NCBI RefSeq assembly: GCF_008843165.1 | Contig: NZ_CP044427.1 | Span: forward strand, 3,348,001 to 3,412,000 | DNA length: 64,000 nt | Origin: Ornithinimicrobium pratense | GTDB taxonomy: Bacteria > Actinomycetota > Actinomycetes > Actinomycetales > Dermatophilaceae | Reading direction: 5' to 3' | Shown here: one piece after another, positions 1 through 8,297 of the stretch | How positions within the stretch are numbered: position 1 is the first letter of the stretch | Layout: the number at the start of each line of letters is the position of its first letter | Translations under genes and position numbers: made by a program | Notes under the pieces: model-generated | Told to the model about the DNA's origin: nothing | What the model saw: the letters and a program-made list of their open reading frames with translations, nothing else | The model's database searches: none

Positions 1-261
1 GTCCGAGATCGGCTGGCCGTGCGCTGTGGTCATGCGGGGCACGCCGTCGCCCGGCAGCTGATGCAGCTCGCCGCCGCGCCCGGGCTCGGTGCTGGCGGTG
101 TAGAGCGGGTTGTCCGCGTGGGCGCCCGCGACGCTCGGGGTGGGCGGCCGGGGAACGGGAGGGCCCTGCGGGTAATCCGGCAGGTGGGGGCCGCCGTCCT
201 CGACGGCCGGCGGACGGGCCTCGGGCTGGTCGGTGGCGGGGGTGGTCCGGTCGGTGGCCAT
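1..261 (-). CDS. Catalase, N-terminal part (cut by window start)
   Basis: Only the first 87 codons are in the window; the gene continues beyond base 1. The ATG at 261 follows an AAAGGGA-like ribosome site. About 70 Pro/Asp-rich residues precede MTTAHGQPISD, which resembles the start of haem catalase cores (MTTxxGxPVxDNQNS). The haem and catalytic residues lie outside the window, so activity cannot be judged. The long N-terminal extension may be a disordered leader. Call rests on this short motif alone. Confidence 0.6.
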   Translation of the reverse strand, partial: MATDRTTPATDQPEARPPAVEDGGPHLPDYPQGPPVPRPPTPSVAGAHADNPLYTASTEPGRGGELHQLPGDGVPRMTTAHGQPISD

Positions 262-388
262 GGCATCGATCCCTTTCGCGGGCGGGACGCGGGGACGCCC
301 GCATCTCCGACGCTAGGCGGCCACGCCGACCACGTCACCCCGGAACGACATGGGACCGGCACCTGCCGCCCGGGGAGGACGACCTGGC

Positions 389-910
389 CTACTTCGGGCG
401 GGTCCAGCGCCACCCGGAGCGCGGCTTGGTGCCGAGCGCGAAGGCGCGCACTCGGACGTCGCTCATCGTGGACCAGCCGGAGATCACCACCCGGGTGCCG
501 GTGGGTGGGGCGCCCTGGGCCTTGGCGTCCACCTCCAGACGTGCACCACCCATGCTGGCGTTGACCTGCAGGGCGACCTCGGTGCCCGGCGGGACGACGA
601 GGCGCAGGTTGCTCATCCACATGGCGAGCCGGATCTCGATCGTCTCGCCGGGCGCGATCACCTCGCGCAGGTCCAGCCGCACGGTGCTCATCCCGGCGTT
701 GACCCGGGTCTCCCGGGCGAGCGGGAAGCGCCCGATCCGGTCGACCTGCCCGAAGTAGGTGTCGATCCGGTCCTGGGGCTCGCGGACGGCGCCACCGGCC
801 CCCGCCCTCGCAGGGGGCTGGTAGGACGGGATGACCTCGGGGATGCCACCGCTCACACCGTCCGGCCGGGGCAGCGGGGGCGGCTGGTCGTCCTGCGGGC
901 GCTGCGTCAT
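389..910 (-). CDS. LiaF-like C-terminal beta-repeat protein, paralogue 1
   Basis: A 173-residue protein of unknown function. The start at 910 (MTQRPQDD) matches the start context of its paralogue at 2129-2701. A Pro-rich N-terminus of about 45 residues is followed by short beta repeats with the pattern hydrophobic-R-hydrophobic, then 'VVPPGTEV'. This is the layout of LiaF/YvqF-type cell-envelope stress proteins and related small actinobacterial domains. No membrane segment is visible. Compared with paralogue 2, the FGDV turns have become FGQV, MSTV, MSNL, MGGA and MSDV, so the repeat core has drifted. It is transcribed away from the aldo/keto reductase gene. Function unknown; an envelope-stress link is inference from the fold. 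Confidence 0.65.
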   Translation of the reverse strand: MTQRPQDDQPPPLPRPDGVSGGIPEVIPSYQPPARAGAGGAVREPQDRIDTYFGQVDRIGRFPLARETRVNAGMSTVRLDLREVIAPGETIEIRLAMWMSNLRLVVPPGTEVALQVNASMGGARLEVDAKAQGAPPTGTRVVISGWSTMSDVRVRAFALGTKPRSGWRWTRPK

Positions 911-1014
911 ACCGCCCACGCTACCGACACTCCGAGCCATACCCCGGGGGCAACCCACGTCCCGCGCTTCTTCCGATGCGGTTCCGGGCCGTTTCGGCAC
1001 CTACTGTGACCGGT

Positions 1015-2019
1015 ATGGAGTTTCGATACCTGGGCCGCAGCGGCCTGAAGATCAGTGAAATCACCTACGGCAACTGGCTCACCCACGGCAGCCAGGTGGA
1101 GAACGAGGTGGCGCACCGGTGCGTGCGGGCCGCGCTGGACGCGGGGATCAGCACCTTCGACACCGCGGACGTCTACGCCAACACCAAGGCCGAGTCCGTG
1201 CTCGGCGAGGCGCTGAAGGGCGAGCGCCGAGAGAGCCTGGAGATCTTCACCAAGGTCTACTGGCCGACCGGGCCGGGCGGCAAGAACGACACCGGGCTCT
1301 CCCGCAAGCACATCATGGAGTCCATCGACGGCAGCCTGCGGCGGCTGCAGACCGACTACGTCGACCTCTACCAGGCCCACCGCTACGACACCGAGACGCC
1401 GCTGGAGGAGACGATGCAGGCCTTCGCCGACATCGTGCGGGCCGGCAAGGCGCTCTACATCGGCGTCAGCGAGTGGACCGCCGACCAGATCCGCGAGGGG
1501 CACGCGCTCAGCAAGCAGCTCGGCTTCCAGCTCATCTCCTCCCAGCCGCAGTACTCCATGCTGTGGCGGGTCATCGAGCCCGAGGTCGTCCCGACCTGCG
1601 AGGAGCTGGGCATCTCCCAGATCGTCTGGAGCCCGATGGCCCAGGGCGTACTGTCCGGCAAGTACCTCCCCGGCCAGCAGCCCACCGAGGGCCGCGCCGC
1701 CGACGAGGCCATGGGCAAGGGCATGCAGGGCTTCATGTCCGATGACGTGCTGACGGCCGTGCAGGAGCTGAAGCCGCTGGCGCAGGAGGCCGGGCTGACC
1801 ATGCCGCAGCTGGCAGTCGCCTGGGTCCTGCAGAACCCGAACGTCGCCGCCGCGCTGATCGGCGCCTCCCGGCCCGAGCAGGTCGAGGACAACGTCAAGG
1901 CGGCCGGGGTGAAGCTCGACGCCGACCTGATGGCCAAGATCGACGAGGTGCTCGGCGACGCCGCCGTGCGCGACCCGGGCAAGACGGCCGAGCGGGCGCC
2001 GCAGCAGCGCGTGGCCTGA
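1015..2019 (+). CDS. Aldo/keto reductase
   Basis: A 334-residue NADP(H)-dependent aldo/keto reductase of the group related to voltage-gated potassium channel beta subunits. The catalytic tetrad is visible: D49 and Y54 in FDTADVY, K80 in FTKVYW and H122 in YQAHRYD. The (beta/alpha)8 fold motifs SSQPQYSML, SPMAQGVLSGKY and GASRPEQVEDN follow in the usual order. Start chosen at the ATG at 1015 (MEFRYLGRSGLKIS), which is where family members begin. It stands alone between two LiaF-like paralogues on the other strand and ends before a strong hairpin. Natural substrate unknown; members reduce aldehydes and ketones. Confidence 0.9.
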   Translation: MEFRYLGRSGLKISEITYGNWLTHGSQVENEVAHRCVRAALDAGISTFDTADVYANTKAESVLGEALKGERRESLEIFTKVYWPTGPGGKNDTGLSRKHIMESIDGSLRRLQTDYVDLYQAHRYDTETPLEETMQAFADIVRAGKALYIGVSEWTADQIREGHALSKQLGFQLISSQPQYSMLWRVIEPEVVPTCEELGISQIVWSPMAQGVLSGKYLPGQQPTEGRAADEAMGKGMQGFMSDDVLTAVQELKPLAQEAGLTMPQLAVAWVLQNPNVAAALIGASRPEQVEDNVKAAGVKLDADLMAKIDEVLGDAAVRDPGKTAERAPQQRVA

Positions 2020-2077
2020 CCGCGTGGCCTGACGGCGTCGGGCTCAGCCCACTGCCGCAGCACACCGGGCGGTTCCG

Positions 2078-2117
2078 CCGCGACATCGTGGTCCTCCTGA
2101 CGACCACGATGTCGCGG
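2078..2117. terminator. Bidirectional hairpin between convergent genes
   Basis: A perfect 16-bp stem (left arm CCGCGACATCGTGGTC) with an 8-base loop lies between the ends of the aldo/keto reductase and LiaF-like genes. No U-run follows on either side, as is common in actinobacteria. Confidence 0.8.
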
Positions 2118-2128
2118 CCGGGCCGCGC

Positions 2129-2701
2129 TCAGCGCACCCGCAGCCAGCGCCACCCCCTGGGCGGCTGCGCGCCAGCGGCGATCTCGCGCACCCGGACCTC
2201 GCCGAAGACCGAGTTGACGTGCACCACCAGCCGGGCGCCGGTGCGCGGCGCCTGGCCCTGGGGGGTGGTCTCGGCGCGGACGTCGCCGAAGACGGTGCCG
2301 CCGTTGACCTCGACGTCGGTGCCCGGCGGCACCGCGATCCGCACGTCCCCGAACATCGACCAGCTGGTCACCTCGAGGGTCTCCCCGGGTTGCAGGACCT
2401 CGCGCAGGTCGAGCTTGACGTCACCGAAGAGCTGGTAGAAGGAGCTGCGGCGGCTGGCGCTCCAGCGTCCCTTGCGGACGACGTCGCCGAAGACCGACCA
2501 GATCTCCTCGCTCTCGCGGCGGGCAGGCAGGTTGGCCGAGCCGTACTGCGGCAGGGGCGCCACCTGGCCGGGGACCACCTCCGCCGGGGGCTGTGCGCCC
2601 TGTGGAGTGGGGAGCGGCGGTGGCGCCGGCTCCCCCCACGTGTACGGCACCTCGCTCGGGCCCTCCCACGGACGCCCCTGCTCACCCGGTCGCTGCGACA
2701 T
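2129..2701 (-). CDS. LiaF-like C-terminal beta-repeat protein, paralogue 2
   Basis: A 190-residue protein. A Pro-rich N-terminus of about 75 residues is followed by five copies of an FGDV/FGEV turn (VFGDV, LFGDVKLDL, MFGDVRIAV, VFGDVRAE, VFGEVRVRE). This is the right-handed beta repeat of LiaF-type C-terminal domains. 'VPPGTDVEV' and 'GWRWLRVR' at the end align with paralogue 1 at 389-910. The ATG at 2701 sits in the same GGTATGnCGCAGCG context as paralogue 1. No transmembrane helix is seen, unlike full-length LiaF, so it would be cytosolic or peripheral. Function unknown. Confidence 0.7.
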   Translation of the reverse strand: MSQRPGEQGRPWEGPSEVPYTWGEPAPPPLPTPQGAQPPAEVVPGQVAPLPQYGSANLPARRESEEIWSVFGDVVRKGRWSASRRSSFYQLFGDVKLDLREVLQPGETLEVTSWSMFGDVRIAVPPGTDVEVNGGTVFGDVRAETTPQGQAPRTGARLVVHVNSVFGEVRVREIAAGAQPPRGWRWLRVR

Positions 2702-2779
2702 ACCCCAAACCTAGCCTGTGCAGCGTGAGCGGGACACCAGCCTTTCCCACGTTCGCGGGCATGGGGCAAGGTGGGCGGC

Positions 2780-3937
2780 ATGGCCTCCCCCTTCGACCTG
2801 ACCCTGGAACAGCTGCGCGAGCACCGGTCCGCCAAGTGGAGCCGGGTGCCGGCCGACGTGCTGCCCGCCTGGACCGCCGAGATGGATGTGCGCACGGCGC
2901 CCGCGATCACCGACGCCCTGCACCTGGCGGTGGAGCGTTCGGACTTCGGATATGCCGGAGACCCGGCCCCTGTGATCAGCGCCTTCACCGGATTCGCCCG
3001 GGACACCTGGGGCTGGGACCCGGCCGAGGGTGGGGGCACGATGCGGCTGTTCGCCGACGTGGGCCAGGCCGCGATCGAGGTGCTCCGCGCGGTGACGTCG
3101 CCGGGTGACCGGGTGATCATCAACCCGCCGGTCTACCTGTCCTTCTACCCCTGGCTGCAGTCCGTCGGGGTGGAGCCGCTGGAGGTGCCGCTGCTCGACG
3201 TCGCCTCCGGTGGGCGCCTGGACCTGGCGGGTATGGAGCACGCCCTTGCCTCGGGTGCGCGCGTGGTGCTGCTCTGCACCCCGCACAACCCGCTCGGGCA
3301 TGTCTACACGCAGGAGGAGCTGGCGGCGGTCGCCGACCTGGCCGCGGCGCACGACGCGCTGGTGATCTCCGATGAGATCCACGCCCCCCTGGTGCACCCC
3401 GGCAGCCCCACGCCGTTCCGCCCGTTCCTCACCGTCTCGGAGGCGGCCCGGCGGGTCGGGATCGCGCTGCACTCCCCGTCCAAGGCGTGGAACATCGCGG
3501 GCCTGAAGACCGCGATCGGGATCACGGCCACCCCGGGCCGCTGGCCCGGTCTGCGCGAGGATCTGGACTGGTCTTCCTCGATCCTGGGGCAGTACGCAGC
3601 GGTCGCCGCCTACACCGACAGCCGGGAGTGGTTGGGGACTGTCCGGGCTGAGGTCGAGCAGCGCACCCACCAGCTGGTCGACCTGCTCGCCGAGCATCTG
3701 CCGGCCGTGCGGTACACCCCCGGGCACGCCTCATACCTGGCCTGGTTGGACTGCCGCGACCTGGGCCTGGGCGACAACCCGGCGGCGACCTTCCTCGAAC
3801 GGGGCAAGGTGGCGCTCTCGCCCGGGCCGGCCTTCGGGATCGGCGGTGCCGGGTTCGCCCGGCTCAACATCGGCACCAGCCAGGAGCTGATGACCGAGGC
3901 GGTGCGGCGGATGGCGGCGGCCCTCCACTCGGGGTGA
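2780..3937 (+). CDS. MalY/PatB-type PLP-dependent aminotransferase / C-S lyase
   Basis: A 385-residue fold-type I PLP enzyme of the MalY/PatB branch, whose characterised members cleave cystathionine (beta C-S lyase) or transaminate. The PLP lysine is K235 in HSPSKAWNIAGLK, a signature of this branch. D198 (SDEIHAPLV) contacts the pyridine nitrogen, and TPHNPLG and NPPVY are the other active-site loops. The N-terminus SAKWSRVPADVLPAWTAEMD is typical. Start at the ATG at 2780 behind AAGGTGGG, rather than the GTG at 2771. Probable role is methionine/cysteine metabolism; substrate is inferred. Confidence 0.88.
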   Translation: MASPFDLTLEQLREHRSAKWSRVPADVLPAWTAEMDVRTAPAITDALHLAVERSDFGYAGDPAPVISAFTGFARDTWGWDPAEGGGTMRLFADVGQAAIEVLRAVTSPGDRVIINPPVYLSFYPWLQSVGVEPLEVPLLDVASGGRLDLAGMEHALASGARVVLLCTPHNPLGHVYTQEELAAVADLAAAHDALVISDEIHAPLVHPGSPTPFRPFLTVSEAARRVGIALHSPSKAWNIAGLKTAIGITATPGRWPGLREDLDWSSSILGQYAAVAAYTDSREWLGTVRAEVEQRTHQLVDLLAEHLPAVRYTPGHASYLAWLDCRDLGLGDNPAATFLERGKVALSPGPAFGIGGAGFARLNIGTSQELMTEAVRRMAAALHSG

Positions 3938-4028
3938 CGTACCGCACCCGGGGGGACACCGCGACCGCCCGACGGCGCCCGTCACGGATCGGGTCGCCCG
4001 TGTCGGACCCCGGGTCTAGCGTGGCGAC

Positions 4029-4484
4029 ATGACATTCCCGACCGACCCTACGCAGCCGCCGCTCGACGTGCCGGAGAGCGACCCGACCGGCAACCCCGGC
4101 CCCGACACCCCGGCCCCGTCGCAACCCGTCGCCGACCCCCCGCAGGAGCCGCTGCCGGGGTCAGTGCCCCAGCCAGGTCCGGGGCCGGAGCCGGGCGCCG
4201 ATCCGGCCCCGGAGCCGCTGCCGAGGGCGGCCGCCAATAACGCCCAGGCCTCCGAGGTGCTCGGTTCCTCCACGCCACAGGATGACCCGGGCCAGCTCCA
4301 GCGTGACCCCGAGGAGTGGGTGACCGGAGACGACCCGGCGACCGAGGCCCAGAAGTCCTACCTCGACCGGCTCGCCAGCAGCGCCGGCGAGCAGATCCCG
4401 GCCGAGGGCCTGACGAAGGCACAGGCCTCGGAGCACATCGACCGCCTGCAGGACCGGACAGGGATAGAGCCTCGCCAGTCCTGA
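4029..4484 (+). CDS. DUF3072 domain protein
   Basis: A 151-residue protein. The first 90 residues are Pro/Gly/Asp-rich and probably disordered. The C-terminal 60 residues (WVTGDDPATEAQKSYLDRL to KAQASEHIDRLQDRTG) match the DUF3072 pattern, a small helical domain of unknown function common in actinobacteria and rhizobia. No signal peptide or membrane segment is present. It lies alone between the aminotransferase and saccharopine dehydrogenase genes, all on the plus strand. Confidence 0.8.
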   Translation: MTFPTDPTQPPLDVPESDPTGNPGPDTPAPSQPVADPPQEPLPGSVPQPGPGPEPGADPAPEPLPRAAANNAQASEVLGSSTPQDDPGQLQRDPEEWVTGDDPATEAQKSYLDRLASSAGEQIPAEGLTKAQASEHIDRLQDRTGIEPRQS

Positions 4485-4569
4485 GGCGTCCTCCGCGGTA
4501 GGGCAGACGCGGCCCTTGCATCTGGCGCACGGTCGCGCCGCGGGGCGGGACACCTCATACCCTGTGTCC

Positions 4570-5625
4570 ATGACCCGCCCCCACCTGTGGATCCGTGCCG
4601 AGGCCCGCCCGACCGAGCAGCGCGTGCCGATCGTCCCGGCCGACGCGCGCCGGCTGATCGAGGACGGCTTCACCGTCACCGTCGAGGAGTCCCCGACCCG
4701 GGTGATCTCGCTGGCGGAGTATGTCGAGGCCGGGTGCGCGGTGGCGCCGCGCGGCTCGTGGGTGGACGCGCCAGAGGGGGCCGTGGTCGTCGGCATCAAA
4801 GAGCTGCCGGAGGACCCGGACGACCTCGCACACACGCATGTCTTCTTCGCCCACGCCTACAAGGGCCAGGAGGGCGCCGATCGGGTGCTCGACCGGTTCC
4901 GCCGCGGGGGCGGGGAGCTGCTGGACGTGGAGTACCTCACCGTGGACGGCAAGCGGGTCGTCGCCTTCGGCTTCTGGGCCGGGTATGTCGGCGCCGCACT
5001 GGCCGTGCTGCGGCACCGCGGTCTGCTGACCGGCGGGGTCTCGCCGATGTCCCGCGAGGAGCTGGACGCGATGCTGCAGCAGGGGCCCGCGCTGGCCTCG
5101 GGCGCCCCGGCAGGTGCCACGGCCGAGCCGGAACGGGCGCTGGTCATTGGGTCCCAGGGCCGGTCGGGCACCGGCGCGATGGCGGCGTTGGCGGTGGCCG
5201 GCTGCGCCCTCACCCGCTGGGACCGGGCCGACACCGAGGTCATCGACAAGAACGCGCTGCTGGCGCACGACATCATGGTCAACTGCGTCGCCAGCGACCG
5301 GCCGCGGGAGCCCTTCCTCGCGACGGCCGATGTCGACGTCCCGCGCCGGCTGCGGACGGTCGCCGACGTGACCTGTGACGTCACCTCCGAGGCCAACCTG
5401 CTGCCGTTCAACACCGCGATCACCACCTGGGAGGAGCCGGTCCGGGCCTTCGGGTCGGTCGGCAACCCGCTGGAGGTCATCGCCATCGACAACCTGCCCT
5501 CGCTGCTGCCGCGCGAGTCCTCGGAGTCGTTCTCGGCCGAGCTCACCCCGCTGCTGCCCGACCTGGCCGACCGGCAGGGCCCGTGGGCGGCCAGCCTGGA
5601 GTGGTTCCGACGGCACCTGCGCTGA
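4570..5625 (+). CDS. Saccharopine dehydrogenase (NAD+, L-lysine-forming) family protein
   Basis: A 351-residue protein of the alanine dehydrogenase/PNT-like LYS1 family. The N-terminus LWIRAEARPTEQRVPIVPADARRLIEDGFTV carries the conserved ExxRxPxxP segment. FAHAYKGQ and YLTVDGKRVVAFGFWAGYVGA are characteristic of LYS1 proteins. A Rossmann segment (VIGSQGRSGTGAMAAL) and a DVTCDVTSEANLLPF block follow. The start at ATG 4570 gives the usual length of about 350-370. LYS1 enzymes interconvert saccharopine with lysine and 2-oxoglutarate. In a bacterium this may serve lysine catabolism, but no partner gene is nearby, so the pathway is not settled. Confidence 0.85.
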   Translation: MTRPHLWIRAEARPTEQRVPIVPADARRLIEDGFTVTVEESPTRVISLAEYVEAGCAVAPRGSWVDAPEGAVVVGIKELPEDPDDLAHTHVFFAHAYKGQEGADRVLDRFRRGGGELLDVEYLTVDGKRVVAFGFWAGYVGAALAVLRHRGLLTGGVSPMSREELDAMLQQGPALASGAPAGATAEPERALVIGSQGRSGTGAMAALAVAGCALTRWDRADTEVIDKNALLAHDIMVNCVASDRPREPFLATADVDVPRRLRTVADVTCDVTSEANLLPFNTAITTWEEPVRAFGSVGNPLEVIAIDNLPSLLPRESSESFSAELTPLLPDLADRQGPWAASLEWFRRHLR

Positions 5626-5661
5626 GCCGCGGCCGGGTGTCGACCTGGCCGGGATGGGGCT

Positions 5662-6570
5662 CTAGGTCTCCAGGTCGGCCCAGGCCCGGCGGATCGCCCG
5701 CACAGCGGCCTCCACCGCGGGGCGGCGCTCGGCGGCCTGCCGGTGGGCCAGGAAGACCCGCCGGGTGGGGGGATCGTGCAGGGGGAGCACCACCACCGAG
5801 TCCGGGACGAGATCTCGACCCAGCCGGGGGACGAGGGTGACACCAAACCCGGCTCCTGCCAACGCCAGCTTGCCGGGGTAGGTGTCCACGGTGGCCCCGA
5901 TCCGATAGCTCAGCCCCGCCTCGCGCAGGGTGCCCAGCAACCAGTCGCTGTAGACGCCTGGCGTGTCGTCGATCCAGGTCTGGCCGTCCAGCTCGTGCAG
6001 GTCCACCCGCCCGTCCCGGCGTCGGGGCAGGCTCATCCCGACCGGGGCCACGAGGTCCACGACGTCCTGGCCGATGTCGTGGGTGCTCAGTCCGGCCGGG
6101 AGGGTCAGCCGGTAGTCGGTCCAGTCGTGGACGACGGCGAGGTCCAGCTGCCCCCCGCGGACCAGGTCCAGGCTCAGCTCGGGCTCTGCCTCCCGGATCG
6201 TCGGCGCGAGGTGCGGATGCGCCCGCCTCAGGTCGGTCAGCGCGGCGGGGAGCAGCGCCCGCACCGCCGTCGCGAAGGCCCCCACCACCAGGGGGCCGGA
6301 GACGTCCTTCGTCAGGCGTTCCAGCTCAGCCCGGGCTGACTCATCGAGCCGCTGGACCTCCTCGGCCATCCGCACCAGCACGGCGGCCGCGTCGGTGGGC
6401 GCCAGGTTGCGCCCACGCCGCACCAGGACCGCCTGCCCGGCCTCCTGCTGGAGCCGGGCCAGCTGCTGGCTGACGGCTGAGGGCGTCAGCCCCATGAGGT
6501 CCGCCGCTGCCACCAGCGTCCCCTCCTCGACGACCGTCCGCAGGGTGCGCAGGTGCTCAGGGTTAAACAT
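5662..6570 (-). CDS. LysR-family transcriptional regulator
   Basis: A 302-residue LysR regulator. The winged HTH is at residues 2-60 (LRTLRTVVEEGTLVAAADLMGLTPSAVSQQLARLQ), followed by the linker helix and a two-lobed effector-binding domain from about residue 90. The ATG at 6570 lies 8 bases after AAGGA, preferred over an upstream in-frame start that adds six residues. It is divergent from a 52-residue ORF and convergent with saccharopine dehydrogenase. LysR proteins usually control the divergent neighbour and themselves; the target here is unknown. Confidence 0.9.
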   Translation of the reverse strand: MFNPEHLRTLRTVVEEGTLVAAADLMGLTPSAVSQQLARLQQEAGQAVLVRRGRNLAPTDAAAVLVRMAEEVQRLDESARAELERLTKDVSGPLVVGAFATAVRALLPAALTDLRRAHPHLAPTIREAEPELSLDLVRGGQLDLAVVHDWTDYRLTLPAGLSTHDIGQDVVDLVAPVGMSLPRRRDGRVDLHELDGQTWIDDTPGVYSDWLLGTLREAGLSYRIGATVDTYPGKLALAGAGFGVTLVPRLGRDLVPDSVVVLPLHDPPTRRVFLAHRQAAERRPAVEAAVRAIRRAWADLET

Positions 6571-6696
6571 GTAGCAATCCTTACACATATACCCTAAACA
6601 TATTCACTTGTGCTGCACGGTTTTTTCGCAGATGCTGGGGTTCTCGGGCCCGGTGACACTGTGGCTGGGCCGATCCACGATCTGAAGGGATTTCTC
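6571..6696. promoter_or_regulatory. AT-rich divergent promoter region of lysR and small ORF
   Basis: The only clearly AT-rich stretch nearby. It contains two direct ACATAT repeats 13 bases apart close to the lysR start (around 6584-6602) and a run of six T at about 6621. Position between divergent genes fits a LysR binding region (T-N11-A type), but exact boxes cannot be assigned by eye. Confidence 0.4.
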
Positions 6697-6855
6697 ATGT
6701 TCTTCGCGATGGCCGTCACCGCCGTCCTGGGTCTATCCGTCCTCGGCCAGCACGCCTCGGGCTACACCTGCGAGCAGGGGACCGTGCTGCGCGGGCTCAA
6801 GGTGCTCACCGACTTCGGTGCCAACAACCTGCGGCCGGTGGACCACCTGCGCTGA
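6697..6855 (+). CDS. Small hypothetical protein (52 aa)
   Basis: A 52-residue ORF starting MFFAMAVTAVLGLSVLG, preceded by GAAGGGA at a good distance from the ATG at 6697. The first 17 residues are hydrophobic and could be a signal or anchor; one Cys is at residue 24. The rest (GTVLRGLKVLTDFGANNLRPVDHLR) resembles nothing I recognise. It is divergent from the LysR regulator, whose target it may be. It could also be a chance ORF. Confidence 0.4.
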   Translation: MFFAMAVTAVLGLSVLGQHASGYTCEQGTVLRGLKVLTDFGANNLRPVDHLR

Positions 6856-6910
6856 GGCGGGCAGAGCGACACCGTCCACGTCTGTGGGCGGCACCCGGCA
6901 TGATGGACTC

Positions 6911-8107
6911 ATGCTCGGTGAAGAGGTCTTCCTGCTCGACGCTGTCCGCACCCCGTTCGGCAAGCTGCGCGGCGGCCTGTCGCACGTGCGCACCGACGAC
7001 CTGGCCGCAGTGCCCCTGCGCTCGTTGCTGGAGCGTCACCCGGGGCTGGACCCGGCGCGGGTCGAAGACGTCTACTACGGCAACACCAACGGCGCAGGCG
7101 AGGAGAACCGCAACGTGGCCCGGATGGCGGCCCTGCTGGCCGGCCTGCCGGTGACCGTGCCGGGAGCGACGACCAACCGGCTGTGCGCCTCGGGCTCGGA
7201 GGCCCTGGTCCAGGCCGCCCGCTCGATCGCCGTGGGGGACGCGGACCTGGTGGTGGCCGGCGGGGTCGAGGGGATGAGCCGCGCTCCCTATGTGCTGCCC
7301 AAGCCCGACGAGGCGCTGCCCCGTGCCGTGGAGCTGCACCAGACGACGGTCGGCTGGCGGATGGTCAACCCCGCTTTCCCGGCGGAGTGGACCACCTCGC
7401 TGGGGGCCAGCGCGCAGGCCGTCGCCACCGAGCGGGGCATCGGACGCGAGGAGATGGATGAGTATGCCGTCCGCTCCCACCAGCGGGTGCACGCCGCCTA
7501 CGAGGCCGCTGCGCACAAGGGCTTCGTGGAGCCGCTGGAGGGGGTGGAGCGCGACGAGTCGCTGCGGCCGGCGGCCTCCATGGAGACCTTGGGCGCGCTG
7601 CGGCCGGCCTTCACCCGGGACGGCACGGTGACCGCCGGCAACTCCTCCCCGGTCAACGACGGCGCGATGGCGGCCCTGGTCGGCACGGCGGCGATGGCGC
7701 AGGAGCTGGGGCTGGAGCCGATCGCCCGGATCGTGGCCTCCCGCACGGTTGCGGTGTCCCCGGAGCAGTTCGCGGTCGCCCCGGTGCCGGCCATCCGGCA
7801 GCTGCTGGAGCGGACCGGCAAGGGCTTCGGCGACGTCGACCTGTGGGAGATCAACGAGGCTTTCGCCGCGATGGTGCTCTCCACGCTGCACGACCTGCCC
7901 GAGCTGGGCCGTGACGCCCTCGAGTCCCACGTCAACGTCAACGGCGGCGCGATCGCGATCGGTCACCCGCTGGGGGCGAGCGCCCCCCGCGTGGTCGTCG
8001 ACCTGGCTAGAGAGCTGCGCCGGCGCGGTGGCGGCATCGGCGTCGCAGCAGCCTGCATCGGCGTCGGCCAGGGCACGGCGCTGATGATCGAGGTCCCCCG
8101 CCCCTGA
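6911..8107 (+). CDS. Acetyl-CoA C-acyltransferase (thiolase, PaaJ/PcaF-like)
   Basis: A 398-residue thiolase. The nucleophile is C92 (TTNRLCASGSEAL), with H352 (NGGAIAIGHPLG) and C382 (AAACIGVGQG) completing the site. The start at ATG 6911 (MLGEEVFLLDAVRTPFG) matches family members; an upstream extension is not thiolase-like. Degradative thiolases split 3-oxoacyl-CoA with CoA. The YYGNTNGAGEENRNVARMAALLAG segment resembles 3-oxoadipyl-CoA thiolases. It sits at the edge of the aromatic-acid island and could supply its last step, but it is not in the same operon as the ring-attacking enzymes. Confidence 0.9.
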   Translation: MLGEEVFLLDAVRTPFGKLRGGLSHVRTDDLAAVPLRSLLERHPGLDPARVEDVYYGNTNGAGEENRNVARMAALLAGLPVTVPGATTNRLCASGSEALVQAARSIAVGDADLVVAGGVEGMSRAPYVLPKPDEALPRAVELHQTTVGWRMVNPAFPAEWTTSLGASAQAVATERGIGREEMDEYAVRSHQRVHAAYEAAAHKGFVEPLEGVERDESLRPAASMETLGALRPAFTRDGTVTAGNSSPVNDGAMAALVGTAAMAQELGLEPIARIVASRTVAVSPEQFAVAPVPAIRQLLERTGKGFGDVDLWEINEAFAAMVLSTLHDLPELGRDALESHVNVNGGAIAIGHPLGASAPRVVVDLARELRRRGGGIGVAAACIGVGQGTALMIEVPRP

Positions 8108-8297
8108 CCCTGCCCCCTCCCCGACAGAACACGGGAAAAGTCCCCAAAGAACGCGCGAAGTCCACCGATCACGGTTGGCTACGCGCCAGGGTCGAGCACG
8201 AAGATCGTGGTCGCGACCCGGGTCGGTCCACGCGCGCCCGACCAGCTGCCCTGATGGGCCCTTTCGCGTGCTCTGTGAGGCCTTGTGGCGTGTTCGG
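8108..8297. repeat. Degenerate inverted repeat between convergent genes
   Basis: The gap between the thiolase and mutase ends holds two arms of about 45 bases in opposite orientation. Each reads roughly GAACACG..AAAG..C..AGA.C.CGCGAA. A central imperfect hairpin (CACGA/TCGTG around 8199-8211) lies between them. It may terminate both genes and looks like a dispersed intergenic repeat. No ORF is credible here. Confidence 0.45.
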
